A DNA stretch of 64,000 nucleotides, taken from Alphaproteobacteria bacterium. GTDB lineage: Bacteria; Myxococcota_A; UBA796; GCA-2862545. Positions within the stretch are counted from its first letter, which is position 1. Each line of letters starts with the position of its first letter. Of the stretch, positions 33,151-43,487 are shown one piece after another. The stretch covers positions 456,001 to 520,000 of the forward strand of contig JACKEO010000001.1 of NCBI GenBank assembly GCA_020632955.1. The letters run 5' to 3'. The position numbers and the translations under genes were made by a program. The notes beneath the pieces are model-generated. The model was not told the origin of the DNA. It saw only the letters and a program-made list of their open reading frames with translations, and did no database searches.

Positions 33151-35271
33151 TTGGAGCCGCAAACCGACGACACCGCGAGCTTCGGCTTCGGGCTCGCGGA
33201 CCTCTGGGGGCTCGCGCGCGTCCACCGGAACCTGATGGCGCTCGTCTTCCTCGGGGCGATCGTGCTCGTGATGGGCGGCACGATGCTCATCACGCCCGAG
33301 TACAAGTCCACGGCCACCCTGCACCTCACGATGCCCGTGGGCCAGGAGGTGGGCTCCACGGCCGAGGCCGTGAGCGACCGGATGCTGGTCGGGCGCAACG
33401 TCTACGTCCGCACCCAGATCGAGATCATCAAGTCCGAGAAGCTCCAGCAGAAGGTCTTCGAGCGCTACGGCGAGGCCGGCTACCTGCCCGACCCCCGCGT
33501 GCCCAGCGCCGCCTCCCTGCTCCCGCACATCGGCGCGTGGATGCGGCCCGAGACCGAGCTGGTGGACGTGTGGGTGATCCACACCGATCCCCAGCGCGCC
33601 GCTGCGCTCGCCAACCTGATCGCCGAGGTCTACCGGGAGTACAGCCTCGACGCGACGCGCGACGCCGCGCAGGACGCCCGCACCTGGCTCGAGGAGCAGA
33701 TCGTCACCTACGGCGAGCGCATCGAGGAGCTCGACGCGGCCATCGTCGCCTACCAGCGCGAGCACGACCTGCCCGACGCCGTGCAGCGGGTCACGGCCCT
33801 CGGCGCCCACCTCGAGGCGCTCAAGCAGCGGCTCGCCGCCACCCGCACCGAGGCCACGGTGCTCGCGTCGGAGGTCGAGGCCCACGAGCGCATGGCGAAG
33901 GCCGGCGTCTACGAGGAGCTGGCGAACTCCATGGGCACCCCGCTGGTCGGGGCGCTCACCAACGTGTACGCCGAGGCCATGGCCAAGGGCGTGGCCCTGG
34001 CGGCACGCTACGGCGAGAAGCACCCCGAGCGCGTGGCGGTGCAGGCGCTGTTCGAGCGCATCCGCGACGAGCTGCAGGCCGAGGTCGAGCGCAACATCGA
34101 GGCCGATCGCGCCACGCTGCAGGTGCTGCGCGCCACCGAGGCCGAGCTGGCCGAGGACGTGGCCACGGCGAACGCCACGCTGCTGGAGCAGCAGTCGGTG
34201 CGCGACGGCTACGACCGGATGCGGGCCGAGATCGACCGCAGCAAGCACTACCTCACGAAGCTCTCGCAGCGGAAGGACGAGCTCGACATGCTCGCCCGCA
34301 CGCAGCTGCACAACGCCCGAATCATCGAGCTGGCCAAGCCGCCCGGCGGCCCGTTCCGTCCCGATCTGGTGTCGAGCGCGGCCTTCGCCACGGTGCTGGG
34401 CCTGCTCGCCGCCATCGCGGCCGCCCTGCTCGCCGAGTACCTCGACGACCGCCTGCTCGCGCCCGAGGACATCCAGCGCCACCTGGGCGTGCCCTACCTC
34501 GGCTACATCCCCACGCTGCCGCCCGAGCCCACCACGAAGACGCCCGCGCTCTTCACGCACGAGTACCCGAACTCGGTCACCACCGAGGCGGTGCGCGCGG
34601 TGCGTACGATGGTGGAGCTGGGCGCCGGCGGCACGATGCCGCGCCGCCTGCTGATCACCTCCGCCCTGCCTCGCGAGGGCAAGACCGACACCAGCGCGCG
34701 CCTCGCGATCGCCTTCGCGCAGGCCAACCGCCGGGTGCTGCTCATCGACGCCGACCTCTACTCGCCCCGTCAGCACCGGGCCTTCGGCATCCCCGACCGC
34801 GACCCGGGCATGGTCGACCTGCTCGGTGGCGCCCACATCGCCGACGTGGTGCGCCGGACCGACGTGCCGGGCGTCGACCTCGTCACGGCGGGTTCCGGCG
34901 GCGTGCACGTCAAGGAGCTCCTGGGCAGCCAGCGCATGGAGGAGATCCTGCAGGAGGCCGAGCAGCTCTACGACCTCGTGCTGCTCGACACCCCCCCGGT
35001 GCACCTCACGGCCGATCCGGCGATCCTGTCGCGCTTCGTGGGCGGCATCGTCATCGTGGTGCGCTGGCAGACGGCCCCCCGCGCGGTGGTGCGCCACGCC
35101 ATCGGCACCCTCAAGAAGGTGGGCGCGCCCATCGTCGGCGTGGTGCTGAACGCCACCACGGGCCGCGCCTTCCGCGGGAACGCCTACTACAGCAACCGCT
35201 ACCCCTACCGGTACGGCTACGGGCAGTCCGAGGACGGGGACGACGCGGAGGACCAGACCGCTGCCAAGTAG
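33151..35271 (+). CDS. Wzc-like polysaccharide copolymerase with tyrosine autokinase domain (PCP2a/BY-kinase)
   Basis: 706 aa. A TTG at 33151 was chosen because GGAGG lies 4 nt upstream. The in-frame GTG at 33088 would add 21 residues but has no ribosome site and lies in the divergent promoter region. TM1 (RNLMALVFLGAIVLVMGGTML) and TM2 (VLGLLAAIAAALLAEYL) flank a periplasmic coiled-coil region. The cytoplasmic kinase has Walker A PREGKTDTS (Lys about 511), Walker A' LLIDADLYSPRQ and Walker B LVLLDTPPV. The C-terminus is a Tyr cluster (YYSNRYPYRYGYG) of autophosphorylation sites. Known Wzc proteins control chain length and export. Confidence 0.9.
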   Translation: MEPQTDDTASFGFGLADLWGLARVHRNLMALVFLGAIVLVMGGTMLITPEYKSTATLHLTMPVGQEVGSTAEAVSDRMLVGRNVYVRTQIEIIKSEKLQQKVFERYGEAGYLPDPRVPSAASLLPHIGAWMRPETELVDVWVIHTDPQRAAALANLIAEVYREYSLDATRDAAQDARTWLEEQIVTYGERIEELDAAIVAYQREHDLPDAVQRVTALGAHLEALKQRLAATRTEATVLASEVEAHERMAKAGVYEELANSMGTPLVGALTNVYAEAMAKGVALAARYGEKHPERVAVQALFERIRDELQAEVERNIEADRATLQVLRATEAELAEDVATANATLLEQQSVRDGYDRMRAEIDRSKHYLTKLSQRKDELDMLARTQLHNARIIELAKPPGGPFRPDLVSSAAFATVLGLLAAIAAALLAEYLDDRLLAPEDIQRHLGVPYLGYIPTLPPEPTTKTPALFTHEYPNSVTTEAVRAVRTMVELGAGGTMPRRLLITSALPREGKTDTSARLAIAFAQANRRVLLIDADLYSPRQHRAFGIPDRDPGMVDLLGGAHIADVVRRTDVPGVDLVTAGSGGVHVKELLGSQRMEEILQEAEQLYDLVLLDTPPVHLTADPAILSRFVGGIVIVVRWQTAPRAVVRHAIGTLKKVGAPIVGVVLNATTGRAFRGNAYYSNRYPYRYGYGQSEDGDDAEDQTAAK

Positions 35272-35389
35272 GGGGGCCGACCAAGCGGTCGCGGTCGCCT
35301 CGGGCCGTGCCGCCGCAGGCCTGCCCCGCCACGCCTTCCAGCTCTGTCTCGTCTTCGCCTGGTGCGCGGCCTTCGCGCCCCTCGGTGGC

Positions 35390-37624
35390 GTGGCGCCGTG
35401 GTCGCGCGCCGCCGTGCACCTGTGCCTGCTCCTGGCGCTGCTCCTCGCCCTGCGGGAGCCCGACGGCGCCCTGGCACGCCTGGGCACGCTGCGTGCGCCT
35501 GTCACGGGCGCCCTGGTGATCGCCGGCTGCATCGCCGCCGGTCTGCTGCCCCTGCCCCGCGCCGTGCTGGAGCTCGTGGCGCCCGCCCACCCGCTGGCGG
35601 CCGGCGCACGCTGGGGGGTGCCCTCGCAGGATCCCGAGGCCACCCTCGGCAGCCTGGCCGACCTCGTCAGCCTCGTCACGATGGCCGCGCTCACGGCGCT
35701 CGCCGCGATCCGCGCGCGCTCCACGCGACGGGGCCTGGGGGGCAGCCTCCTCTGGCTGGCGCTGGGCGCCACCGTGGTGATCGCCGCCCACGAGCTCGTG
35801 GGCGCGCAGACGGCCTTCGGCCTGTGGCGACCGGCCGTGCAGAACCGGAGCACCTTCCTCCCGGTGGTGAACGCGAACCACGTGGCCGCCCTGGCGAACC
35901 TGCTGCTGCCCCTGGCGGCGGCCACCGCCGGCACGCGCCGCCCCACCAGCCGTCGCGCCCTCGCGCTCGCCACCACGATCGCGCTCCTGGGGCTCATCGT
36001 CGCGTCGGGCAGCCGAGCCGGACAAGCGACGATGCTGTGCAGCATCGGCGTGCTCGTGGTGGCTCGCTGGCCGCGCCCGGCCGTGGCCGCGGCAGGTCTG
36101 GGGGCCGTGGCCCTCACGCTCGCCACCGGGGCGGCGCTGCTCGCCCGCGGTGGGCAGGGGCGCCGCGACACCTGGGAGGCCGCCCTGGGCGCCCTCGCAG
36201 GGCAGCCGGTGTTCGGCGTGGGCGCCGGCGCCTTCGACGCGGCCGTCGACCCCTTCCGCGTGGACACCCGCTTCGTGCGGCTGGCGCACGTGCACAACGA
36301 CCCCCTCCAGTGGATGGTGGAGACGGGTCTGGTGGGCGTGGGGGGCGCGGCGGTGGCGATGGCGGTCGCATGGCCGCGGCGCTTGCGCGAGGCCGACCCT
36401 GCGCTCACCGGAGGGCTGCTGCTGGGGCTGCTCGCCTTCGTCCTGCAGAGCACGGTCGACTTCCCCTTCCGCATCCCGGCCCTGGCGCTGGCCTTCGCCG
36501 CGGTCGGCGGGGGCCTGTGGGGCACCGTGATCGAGCGGGGCAGGCTCCCGGTGCCCACGGTGCGGCGCGGGCTGGCGGCGCTCGCCGTGCTGCAGCTCCT
36601 CGCGATGGGATGGCGCGCCCGGGAGGCGGTGGCCGACGAGGCCGCGCAGCGCGTCGAGGAGGGCATCCAGCACTTCCACGTGGACGAGGCCGCGCGGGCA
36701 CGCCTGCGCCGTGCGGCACCCTGGCGTCGCACCCTCACGCGCGCGGCACTGGTCGAGGCGCCGGACCTGGCGGCGGTCCACGACCTGCTCGGCGAGTCGC
36801 CGGAGCACCCCGATCTCCTCCTCACCGCCGCCGGTGTCGCCGTGGTGGAGGGCGACGTCGCGCAGGCCCGCGCCTGGACCCGCCGTGCCGCCGAGCTCGC
36901 CCCCTACGACTGGCGCACCTTCGCGCTCGGAGCGCGGCTCGCAGGGCTCGGCGGTCGATGCGACCTCCAGGCCTGGGGAGACGCCTTCCGTCGTCGCGCC
37001 CCGCCCGACCTCGTCGTGGAGGCCTTCGGATCCTGCGTGGACGAGACCCCTGCGGCCTGGGTGGAGGCGCTGCGCGACACGAGGCCGATCTACCTGACGC
37101 GGGTGCTGGAGGCCTTCCACCGCCGCGGCGTCCCCGTGGTCCTGGACCCCCTCCTCCTCGCCCTCGACGACCTCCTCCAGGGCGACGGTGCCTTCGTGCG
37201 CGAGCGCGCCGCCGCCCGCGCCCGTGCCGAGGAGCACGACGTGGCCTTCGACCGCGCCCGTGCACCCCTGCGTCACCGCCCCGACGACGCACGCCTCGTC
37301 GCGGTCATCGTCGGCCTCCTCGAGGCACACCAGCTGTGCGCTCGCCTCGACGAGGTGCTGGAACTCGCCCGCACCGTGCCCCGTCTCCAGGCGGCCGCGC
37401 TGGAGGAGCTCACGCGCCACGAGGGGGCCACCGCAGCGCTGCAGCTGCTGCAGCGCTGGCAGCTGGAGGGCGTGCACACCGAGGTGCACCCCGCCGTGGA
37501 GGCCTCGCTGCTCGCCCGGAGCGGCGACCCCGAGGCGTGCCGGCGACGTCTCGCGCGCGACGACCTCCTCGGGCAGGAGGCCGAGGTCTGCGCGACGCAG
37601 GGACCGGAGGCGCAGACGGACTGA
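35390..37624 (+). CDS. O-antigen ligase/polymerase-like membrane protein with C-terminal helical repeats
   Basis: 744 aa from GTG 35390. Residues ~1-410 hold about ten TM helices and ligase signatures: NANHVAALANLLLPL, VASGSRAGQAT, GRRDTWEAALGALAGQPVFGVGAGAF and HVHNDPLQW. Residues ~420-740 are Ala/Leu/Arg-rich helices that look like degenerate TPRs, as in Wzy/PglL-type proteins with periplasmic repeats. The start is uncertain. The frame is open upstream to about 35150 and appears to encode another TM helix (FQLCLVFAWCAAFAPLGG), yet it has no ATG, GTG or TTG there, so a CTG start or a sequencing error is possible. Confidence 0.75.
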   Translation: MAPWSRAAVHLCLLLALLLALREPDGALARLGTLRAPVTGALVIAGCIAAGLLPLPRAVLELVAPAHPLAAGARWGVPSQDPEATLGSLADLVSLVTMAALTALAAIRARSTRRGLGGSLLWLALGATVVIAAHELVGAQTAFGLWRPAVQNRSTFLPVVNANHVAALANLLLPLAAATAGTRRPTSRRALALATTIALLGLIVASGSRAGQATMLCSIGVLVVARWPRPAVAAAGLGAVALTLATGAALLARGGQGRRDTWEAALGALAGQPVFGVGAGAFDAAVDPFRVDTRFVRLAHVHNDPLQWMVETGLVGVGGAAVAMAVAWPRRLREADPALTGGLLLGLLAFVLQSTVDFPFRIPALALAFAAVGGGLWGTVIERGRLPVPTVRRGLAALAVLQLLAMGWRAREAVADEAAQRVEEGIQHFHVDEAARARLRRAAPWRRTLTRAALVEAPDLAAVHDLLGESPEHPDLLLTAAGVAVVEGDVAQARAWTRRAAELAPYDWRTFALGARLAGLGGRCDLQAWGDAFRRRAPPDLVVEAFGSCVDETPAAWVEALRDTRPIYLTRVLEAFHRRGVPVVLDPLLLALDDLLQGDGAFVRERAAARARAEEHDVAFDRARAPLRHRPDDARLVAVIVGLLEAHQLCARLDEVLELARTVPRLQAAALEELTRHEGATAALQLLQRWQLEGVHTEVHPAVEASLLARSGDPEACRRRLARDDLLGQEAEVCATQGPEAQTD

Positions 37625-37633
37625 CCGCCGGGC

Positions 37634-39601
37634 TCAGCGCCCCTGCGACTGGGCCGCACGCCGCGCGCGGGCCGCATCGAGGTCGGCCACGGCCGCGGCC
37701 GTTCCGCGCCGCCCGGGGCCGAACTCGGGCACGAGCACCTGCAGCTGGCGACGCGTGCCGGCGACGTCGCCGAGCTGCGCGAAGCGGACGAGCGCCTCCA
37801 CGCCCGGCACCAGCTCCGCCAGGACCGCGGCGGCCGGGCTGGCACGACACAGGGAGGGCACGTCGGTGGGCACGAGATCCTCGTCCTCGTACGCCAGCTC
37901 CTCGTAGAGCTTCTCGCCCGGACGCAGCCCCACGAAGGCGATCTCGACGTCCTCCCCGGGCGTGAGCCCGGCCAGGCGGATCATCTGCCGGGCGAGATCG
38001 ACGATCTTCACCGGCTCGCCCATGTCGAGGACGTAGAGCTTGCCCGCCTCGTCGGCCGCGGGCGGCAGCGCGCCCGCGTGGAGCACGAGCTGCACCGCCT
38101 CGCGGATGGTCATGAAGTACCGCTCGATGTCGGGGTGGGTGACCGTGATGGGCCCGCCCGCCTCGAGCTGCCGCTGGAAGAGCGGCACCACCGACCCGCT
38201 GCTGCCGAGCACGTTGCCGAAGCGCACGGTGACGAAGCGCGTGCCCCGCCCGGCCGCCCTCACCTGCTCCAGATCCAGCGCCTGGCAGTAGCGCTCCGCG
38301 AGGCGCTTGGTGGCGCCCATCACGTTGGTGGGCCGCACCGCCTTGTCGGTGGAGATGAGCACCATCGTGCTCACGCCGTGGGCCACGCAGGCGTCGGCCA
38401 CCACCCGGCTGCCCAGCACGTTCGTGAGCACGCCCTGGCAGGGGTTGTGCTCCACCATGGGGACGTGCTTGAGCGCTGCGGCGTGGAGCACGAGGTCGGG
38501 GCGGTGCTCCTCCATCAGACGGGCCACGTGGGCGGCATCACGCACGTCGCAGAGCACCGGCACGCGCACGGCGTTGGGCCAGCGCTCCGCCACCTCGTGG
38601 TCGATCTGGTAGAGGTTGTGCTCCGACAGCTCGGCCAGCACCACGCGCTCCGGGCCGAAGGCGCACACCTGCCGCACCAGCTCCGACCCGATGGAGCCCC
38701 CGGCACCGGTGACGAGCACCCGGCGACCCGAGACCAGATCGACCACGCGCGCGGGCGACAGGGCGGTCTGCGGGCGGTTGAGCAGGTCCTCCACCTGGAT
38801 GGGCTGCACGTGGAGGCCGCCGCCCTGGCCGGCACGCACCTCGGTGCTGTCGGCGATCCGGGCGATCGACAGGCCGAGCTGCTCCGCCTCGGAGACGAGC
38901 TGCCGCGTGAGCGGCCCCGCCACCCGGCCGCCGGCGATGAGGAGCTTGCGCGGACGCCGCCCCCGCGCCTCGAGCACCTCCACCACCTTGGCCAGCTCGG
39001 CATCGAGGGTGCCCACGATGGGCACGCCGTGGATCTCGAGATCGAGGCGGCTGGCGTCGGCCTCCAGCAGGCCGACGATCTCGAGGCCGAACTGCCGATC
39101 GCGCCGCACCGCGCGCACGAAGTGCTCCGCGTGGTCGCCCGAGCCCGCGAGCAGCGTGGGGACCCGGTCGTCCACCCCTGCGCTCGGGCCCAGGTGCCCC
39201 TCCTGCAGCAGGCGCCAGGCCAGCCGCGACCCGGCCAGCAGGGCGAGCAGCACGAGCCACTGGATGAAGAAGACCGACCGCGGCATCAGCGCCGGCACCC
39301 CGGTCATCACCGAGGCCGCCAGGAAGAGGAACTCCAGCGCCGTGACGTTGCGGGCAAGCCGCACCAGGTCGACGGGCGAGACGTACCGCCACATCGCGCG
39401 GCTGGGGCTGACCAGGAAGACCACCGCCGCCAGGCCCCCGTACATCGCGGTGGCGAGGGCGTAGTCGGCGATGTCGAAGGTGGCGCGACCCAGGCCCTCC
39501 ATGCGGAGCCAGAGCGACACCGGCAGCGACACGGCCGACATGCCCACGTCGTGCACGAAGGCGAGCACGCGGGTGAGCCTGCGCCGGACCGTCAGCTGCA
39601 T
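37634..39601 (-). CDS. CapD/PglF/WbpM-type UDP-GlcNAc 4,6-dehydratase with N-terminal membrane domain
   Basis: 655 aa; GGAGG lies 6 nt before ATG 39601. Four hydrophobic segments in residues ~1-130 and a CoA-binding-like Rossmann domain (~145-270) precede the SDR domain. NAD site: VTGAGGSIGSEL. Active-site block: LISTDKAVRPTNVMGATKRLAE, where Tyr is replaced as in the WbpM class. RFGNVLGSSGSVVPLF and YFMTIREAVQLVL complete the pattern. It makes the UDP-4-keto-6-deoxy sugar used by the DegT aminotransferase. It is convergent with the ligase gene, with only 9 bp between the stops. Confidence 0.9.
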   Translation of the reverse strand: MQLTVRRRLTRVLAFVHDVGMSAVSLPVSLWLRMEGLGRATFDIADYALATAMYGGLAAVVFLVSPSRAMWRYVSPVDLVRLARNVTALEFLFLAASVMTGVPALMPRSVFFIQWLVLLALLAGSRLAWRLLQEGHLGPSAGVDDRVPTLLAGSGDHAEHFVRAVRRDRQFGLEIVGLLEADASRLDLEIHGVPIVGTLDAELAKVVEVLEARGRRPRKLLIAGGRVAGPLTRQLVSEAEQLGLSIARIADSTEVRAGQGGGLHVQPIQVEDLLNRPQTALSPARVVDLVSGRRVLVTGAGGSIGSELVRQVCAFGPERVVLAELSEHNLYQIDHEVAERWPNAVRVPVLCDVRDAAHVARLMEEHRPDLVLHAAALKHVPMVEHNPCQGVLTNVLGSRVVADACVAHGVSTMVLISTDKAVRPTNVMGATKRLAERYCQALDLEQVRAAGRGTRFVTVRFGNVLGSSGSVVPLFQRQLEAGGPITVTHPDIERYFMTIREAVQLVLHAGALPPAADEAGKLYVLDMGEPVKIVDLARQMIRLAGLTPGEDVEIAFVGLRPGEKLYEELAYEDEDLVPTDVPSLCRASPAAAVLAELVPGVEALVRFAQLGDVAGTRRQLQVLVPEFGPGRRGTAAAVADLDAARARRAAQSQGR

Positions 39602-39678
39602 GCACGCCCTCCCCGGGACCGCCGCGCGTCACCGCGCGCAGCACACCGATCGCACCTATCACCCCGGCGACGCGGTGG

Positions 39679-40956
<1,278 letters not shown>

Positions 40957-40986
40957 GCTGCCTCCCAGGACGGAGGCCGTCCCTCA

Positions 40987-41018
40987 CCCGGCGCGTCGGC
41001 CCTCGCCAGCGCGCCGGG
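40987..41018 (-). terminator. Hairpin terminator downstream of lipoprotein gene
   Basis: A perfect 9-bp stem (CCCGGCGCG/CGCGCCGGG) with a 14-nt loop lies 18 nt beyond the stop of the lipoprotein at 41037 and upstream of the dehydrogenase start. There is no T-tract. Confidence 0.45.
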
Positions 41019-41036
41019 GAGGAGCGGTGGCGCGGA

Positions 41037-41693
41037 TCAGCTGCCCGAGATCTGGACGTCGTCGCAGCCCAGGTACGTGGCGACCACGCGGCCGGACTGG
41101 TTGGCCAGGTCGGCGCCGGGGATCCCCTCGAGGCCGCTGACGCCCACCTCGTAGGAGATGTCGATGGCGCCGGAGACCACGCAGCCCGCGTCGTCGGCGG
41201 CGACCTGGTCGAAGGTGACGTCGAGGGCGTAGCCCACGCCCACGCCCGAAGCGCCGGTGGCGATGCCCACCACGTAGGTGCCGTCGATGGTGGTGCCGCC
41301 CACGTCGTTCGAGGTGTAGGCCAGGCGCACCTCGTAGGTGAGCCCGGTGCCCTCGGCCGCGTAGACGAGCACGAGGTTGGTGCCGTCCCAGGCGTACTCG
41401 GTGGAGCCCTGCGCGAGCTCGGCGCGCGACAGGCCGGGGATGCCGGTGCCGGAGCTGGCGCCGTAGCTGATGTGCTGGCCGGCCAGCGTCTGCATGGTGC
41501 CGCCCATGGCGTTCACCTTGCTCTGGACGGCGGACTCCTCGGCGTCCTCCTCGAGCCCGGCGAGGTCGCCGGCCTGGGTGCCGAGGGTCTTGCCGGTGTT
41601 CGTCATGCCCTCGTCCTCGATGACGGTGGTGCCGCCGGCGGCGCAGGCCGCGGTGAGGGCGAGGACGGGAAGCAGCGCGTGGAAACGGGTCAT
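41037..41693 (-). CDS. Putative lipoprotein of unknown function
   Basis: 218 aa from ATG 41693 (GGAGGA 4 nt upstream). The signal peptide MTRFHALLPVLALTAAC has a lipobox-like end (Cys 17; Thr at -3 is unusual). Residues ~30-75 are polar, helical and Gln/Ala-rich, followed by strands with alternating Val/Gly (VGIATGASGVGVGYALDVTF) and two late Cys residues that could pair. No family recognised. It sits within the polysaccharide locus, divergent from a sulfotransferase. GTAGGCT about 35 nt upstream may be a -10 element. Confidence 0.6.
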   Translation of the reverse strand: MTRFHALLPVLALTAACAAGGTTVIEDEGMTNTGKTLGTQAGDLAGLEEDAEESAVQSKVNAMGGTMQTLAGQHISYGASSGTGIPGLSRAELAQGSTEYAWDGTNLVLVYAAEGTGLTYEVRLAYTSNDVGGTTIDGTYVVGIATGASGVGVGYALDVTFDQVAADDAGCVVSGAIDISYEVGVSGLEGIPGADLANQSGRVVATYLGCDDVQISGS

Positions 41694-41787
41694 GGACTCC
41701 TCCAGGGTGCGTCGGACGCGCCCCGAGCCTACCCCGACGACGGGCACCTGCCAGCCCGTCGGGTTCTGGGGCCCCCACGAGGTGCCC

Positions 41788-43032
41788 GTGCGCACGACCT
41801 CCCGGCACTACCGCACGCCCTACCGCCCGTGGCCGGTGGCGCTCGCCAACCGGGTGCTCGCGCCCCTGGGGCTCCCGCCGTCGTCGGGGCTCGCCGCGGA
41901 CGCCCTGCGCGCCGCCGCGGCCCGCGCCGAGGGGCTCGACCCGTCCCCCGATCCCGAGCTGGACGAGCCCCTGGACGTGCTCTGCGCGAGCCTGCGCGAG
42001 GAGGCCCGCCTCACGCCCCTGGGGCGCCTCGTGCAGCGCCAGCGCCTGATCGGGCTGCTGCGGGCCAGGCTCCGGCTGCAGCACGCGGTGCGCGGGGTCC
42101 CCGCCCCCGACGACGAGGCGCTGTCGAGCCCGCTCGTGATCACCGGTCTGCCCCGCACGGGCACCACCTTCCTGCACCGGCTGCTCGCGGCGGATCCACG
42201 GCTTCGGGCGCTCCGGAGCTGGGAGGCCATCGCGCCCGCCCCCCTCCCCGACGACCCGGGGGACGCGCGGCGCCGCGCCGCCGCCCGCCGCAACGAGCAG
42301 GCGCTCCGCTACCTCGCCCCCGACTTCTTCGCGGTCCACCCGATCGACGCGGAGGGCGTGGAGGAGGAGGTGCTGCTCCTCGATCTGGCCCTGCGCACGA
42401 ACGTGGCGCCCGCCACCTGCCACGTGCCCGCCTTCGAGGCCTGGCTCGCCACGGCCGATCGCACGCCCGCCTACGCGCTGCTCCGGCAGGCCCTCGGGCT
42501 GCTGTCGGCACCTGCGGGGCCACGGCGCTGGGTGCTCAAGACCCCCGACCACCTCCCCTTCCTCGACGTGCTCGCGTCGGTCTTCCCCGGCGCAAGGGTC
42601 ATCCACACCCACCGCCACCCGCGGGAGACGACGGGCAGCTTCGCCTCGATGGTGGCGCACGCCCACGGGCTGTGCACCGACGCCGTCGACCCCGAGCGCA
42701 TCGGGCGCAGCTGGCTCACGCAGCACGCGGCCTGGGTGCGCACGGCCCAGGCCCACCGCGACCAGGGCACCGCACCGCCCGTGCTGGACGTGCGCTACGA
42801 CGACCTCATGGCCGACCCGCTCCGCGAGGTGGCCCGCATCTACGCCTTCGCAGGGCTGGCGTTGCCCGACGACGTGCAGGCCCGCATCGCCGCCGCCCGG
42901 GAGGCGGGGTCGCGCCACGCCCCCGGACGGCATCGCTACGCCCTCGAGGACTTCGGGCTCTCCGCCGGCGAGGTGGACGAGGCCTTCGCCGACTACGTCG
43001 CCCGCTTCGATCTGGCCCCGCGGGCGCGATAG
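41788..43032 (+). CDS. Second sulfotransferase family protein
   Basis: 414 aa from GTG 41788, preceded by GAGG at 5 nt; a longer frame upstream overlaps the divergent lipoprotein and was rejected. Phosphosulfate loop VITGLPRTGTTFLHRLLAADPR. Second-site region WVLKTPDHLPFLDVLASVFPGARVIHTHRHPRETTGSFASM, including the His-Arg-His/Arg pattern and Ser of Sulfotransfer_3-type enzymes; VRYDDLMADPLREV follows. Proteins of this length resemble sulfotransferases acting on carbohydrates or lipids. It is the last polysaccharide-type gene, and ArfB follows 20 bp downstream. Confidence 0.8.
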   Translation: MRTTSRHYRTPYRPWPVALANRVLAPLGLPPSSGLAADALRAAAARAEGLDPSPDPELDEPLDVLCASLREEARLTPLGRLVQRQRLIGLLRARLRLQHAVRGVPAPDDEALSSPLVITGLPRTGTTFLHRLLAADPRLRALRSWEAIAPAPLPDDPGDARRRAAARRNEQALRYLAPDFFAVHPIDAEGVEEEVLLLDLALRTNVAPATCHVPAFEAWLATADRTPAYALLRQALGLLSAPAGPRRWVLKTPDHLPFLDVLASVFPGARVIHTHRHPRETTGSFASMVAHAHGLCTDAVDPERIGRSWLTQHAAWVRTAQAHRDQGTAPPVLDVRYDDLMADPLREVARIYAFAGLALPDDVQARIAAAREAGSRHAPGRHRYALEDFGLSAGEVDEAFADYVARFDLAPRAR

Positions 43033-43052
43033 CCGGCCGGCCCTGGAGTCCC

Positions 43053-43487
43053 GTGGCCGACGACCTCCCGATCACCGAGCGCCTCGTGCTCCCCGGCAGC
43101 GATCTGTCGGAGGAGACGCTGCGCGCCGGTGGCCCCGGCGGCCAGCACCAGAACACCACCGACTCGGCGGTGCGCCTGCGGCTCGCGCTGGACGCCACCC
43201 AGGTCCTGACCGAGGGCGTGAAGGACCGCCTGCGCCAGGCCTTCCCGAGCCAGGTCACCTCCGGCGGCGAGCTGCTCGTGGTGGCGCGCGAGCACCGCTC
43301 GCAGGCCGCGAACCGCGAGGCCGCCCGCGACCGCCTCGTCCAGATGATCCGCGCGCACCTCCGCGCGCCGCCGCCGCGTCGGCCCACCCGGCCCACGAAG
43401 GCGTCGAAGACCCGGCGCCTCACCGGCAAGCGGCTGCGCGGCGCGGTGAAGAGCGGCCGCGGCAAGGTGCAGGACGACGGGACGTGA
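43053..43487 (+). CDS. arfB: Alternative ribosome-rescue factor ArfB (peptidyl-tRNA hydrolase, RF1-like GGQ domain)
   Basis: 144 aa from GTG 43053 with GGAG 4 nt upstream. The GGQ loop is GGPGGQHQNTTDSAVRLR at about 26-43. There is no codon-recognition domain, and the C-terminus is a Lys/Arg-rich tail (KTRRLTGKRLRGAVKSGRGK). That tail in ArfB/YaeJ enters the empty mRNA channel of stalled ribosomes. Length and layout match ArfB (140 aa). Overlaps the next gene by 4 bp. Confidence 0.85.
   Translation: MADDLPITERLVLPGSDLSEETLRAGGPGGQHQNTTDSAVRLRLALDATQVLTEGVKDRLRQAFPSQVTSGGELLVVAREHRSQAANREAARDRLVQMIRAHLRAPPPRRPTRPTKASKTRRLTGKRLRGAVKSGRGKVQDDGT

Noticed and set aside
41470..41787. Longer start for the second sulfotransferase
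   Set aside because: The extension runs antisense through the divergent lipoprotein. GTG 41788 has GAGG at the right distance.
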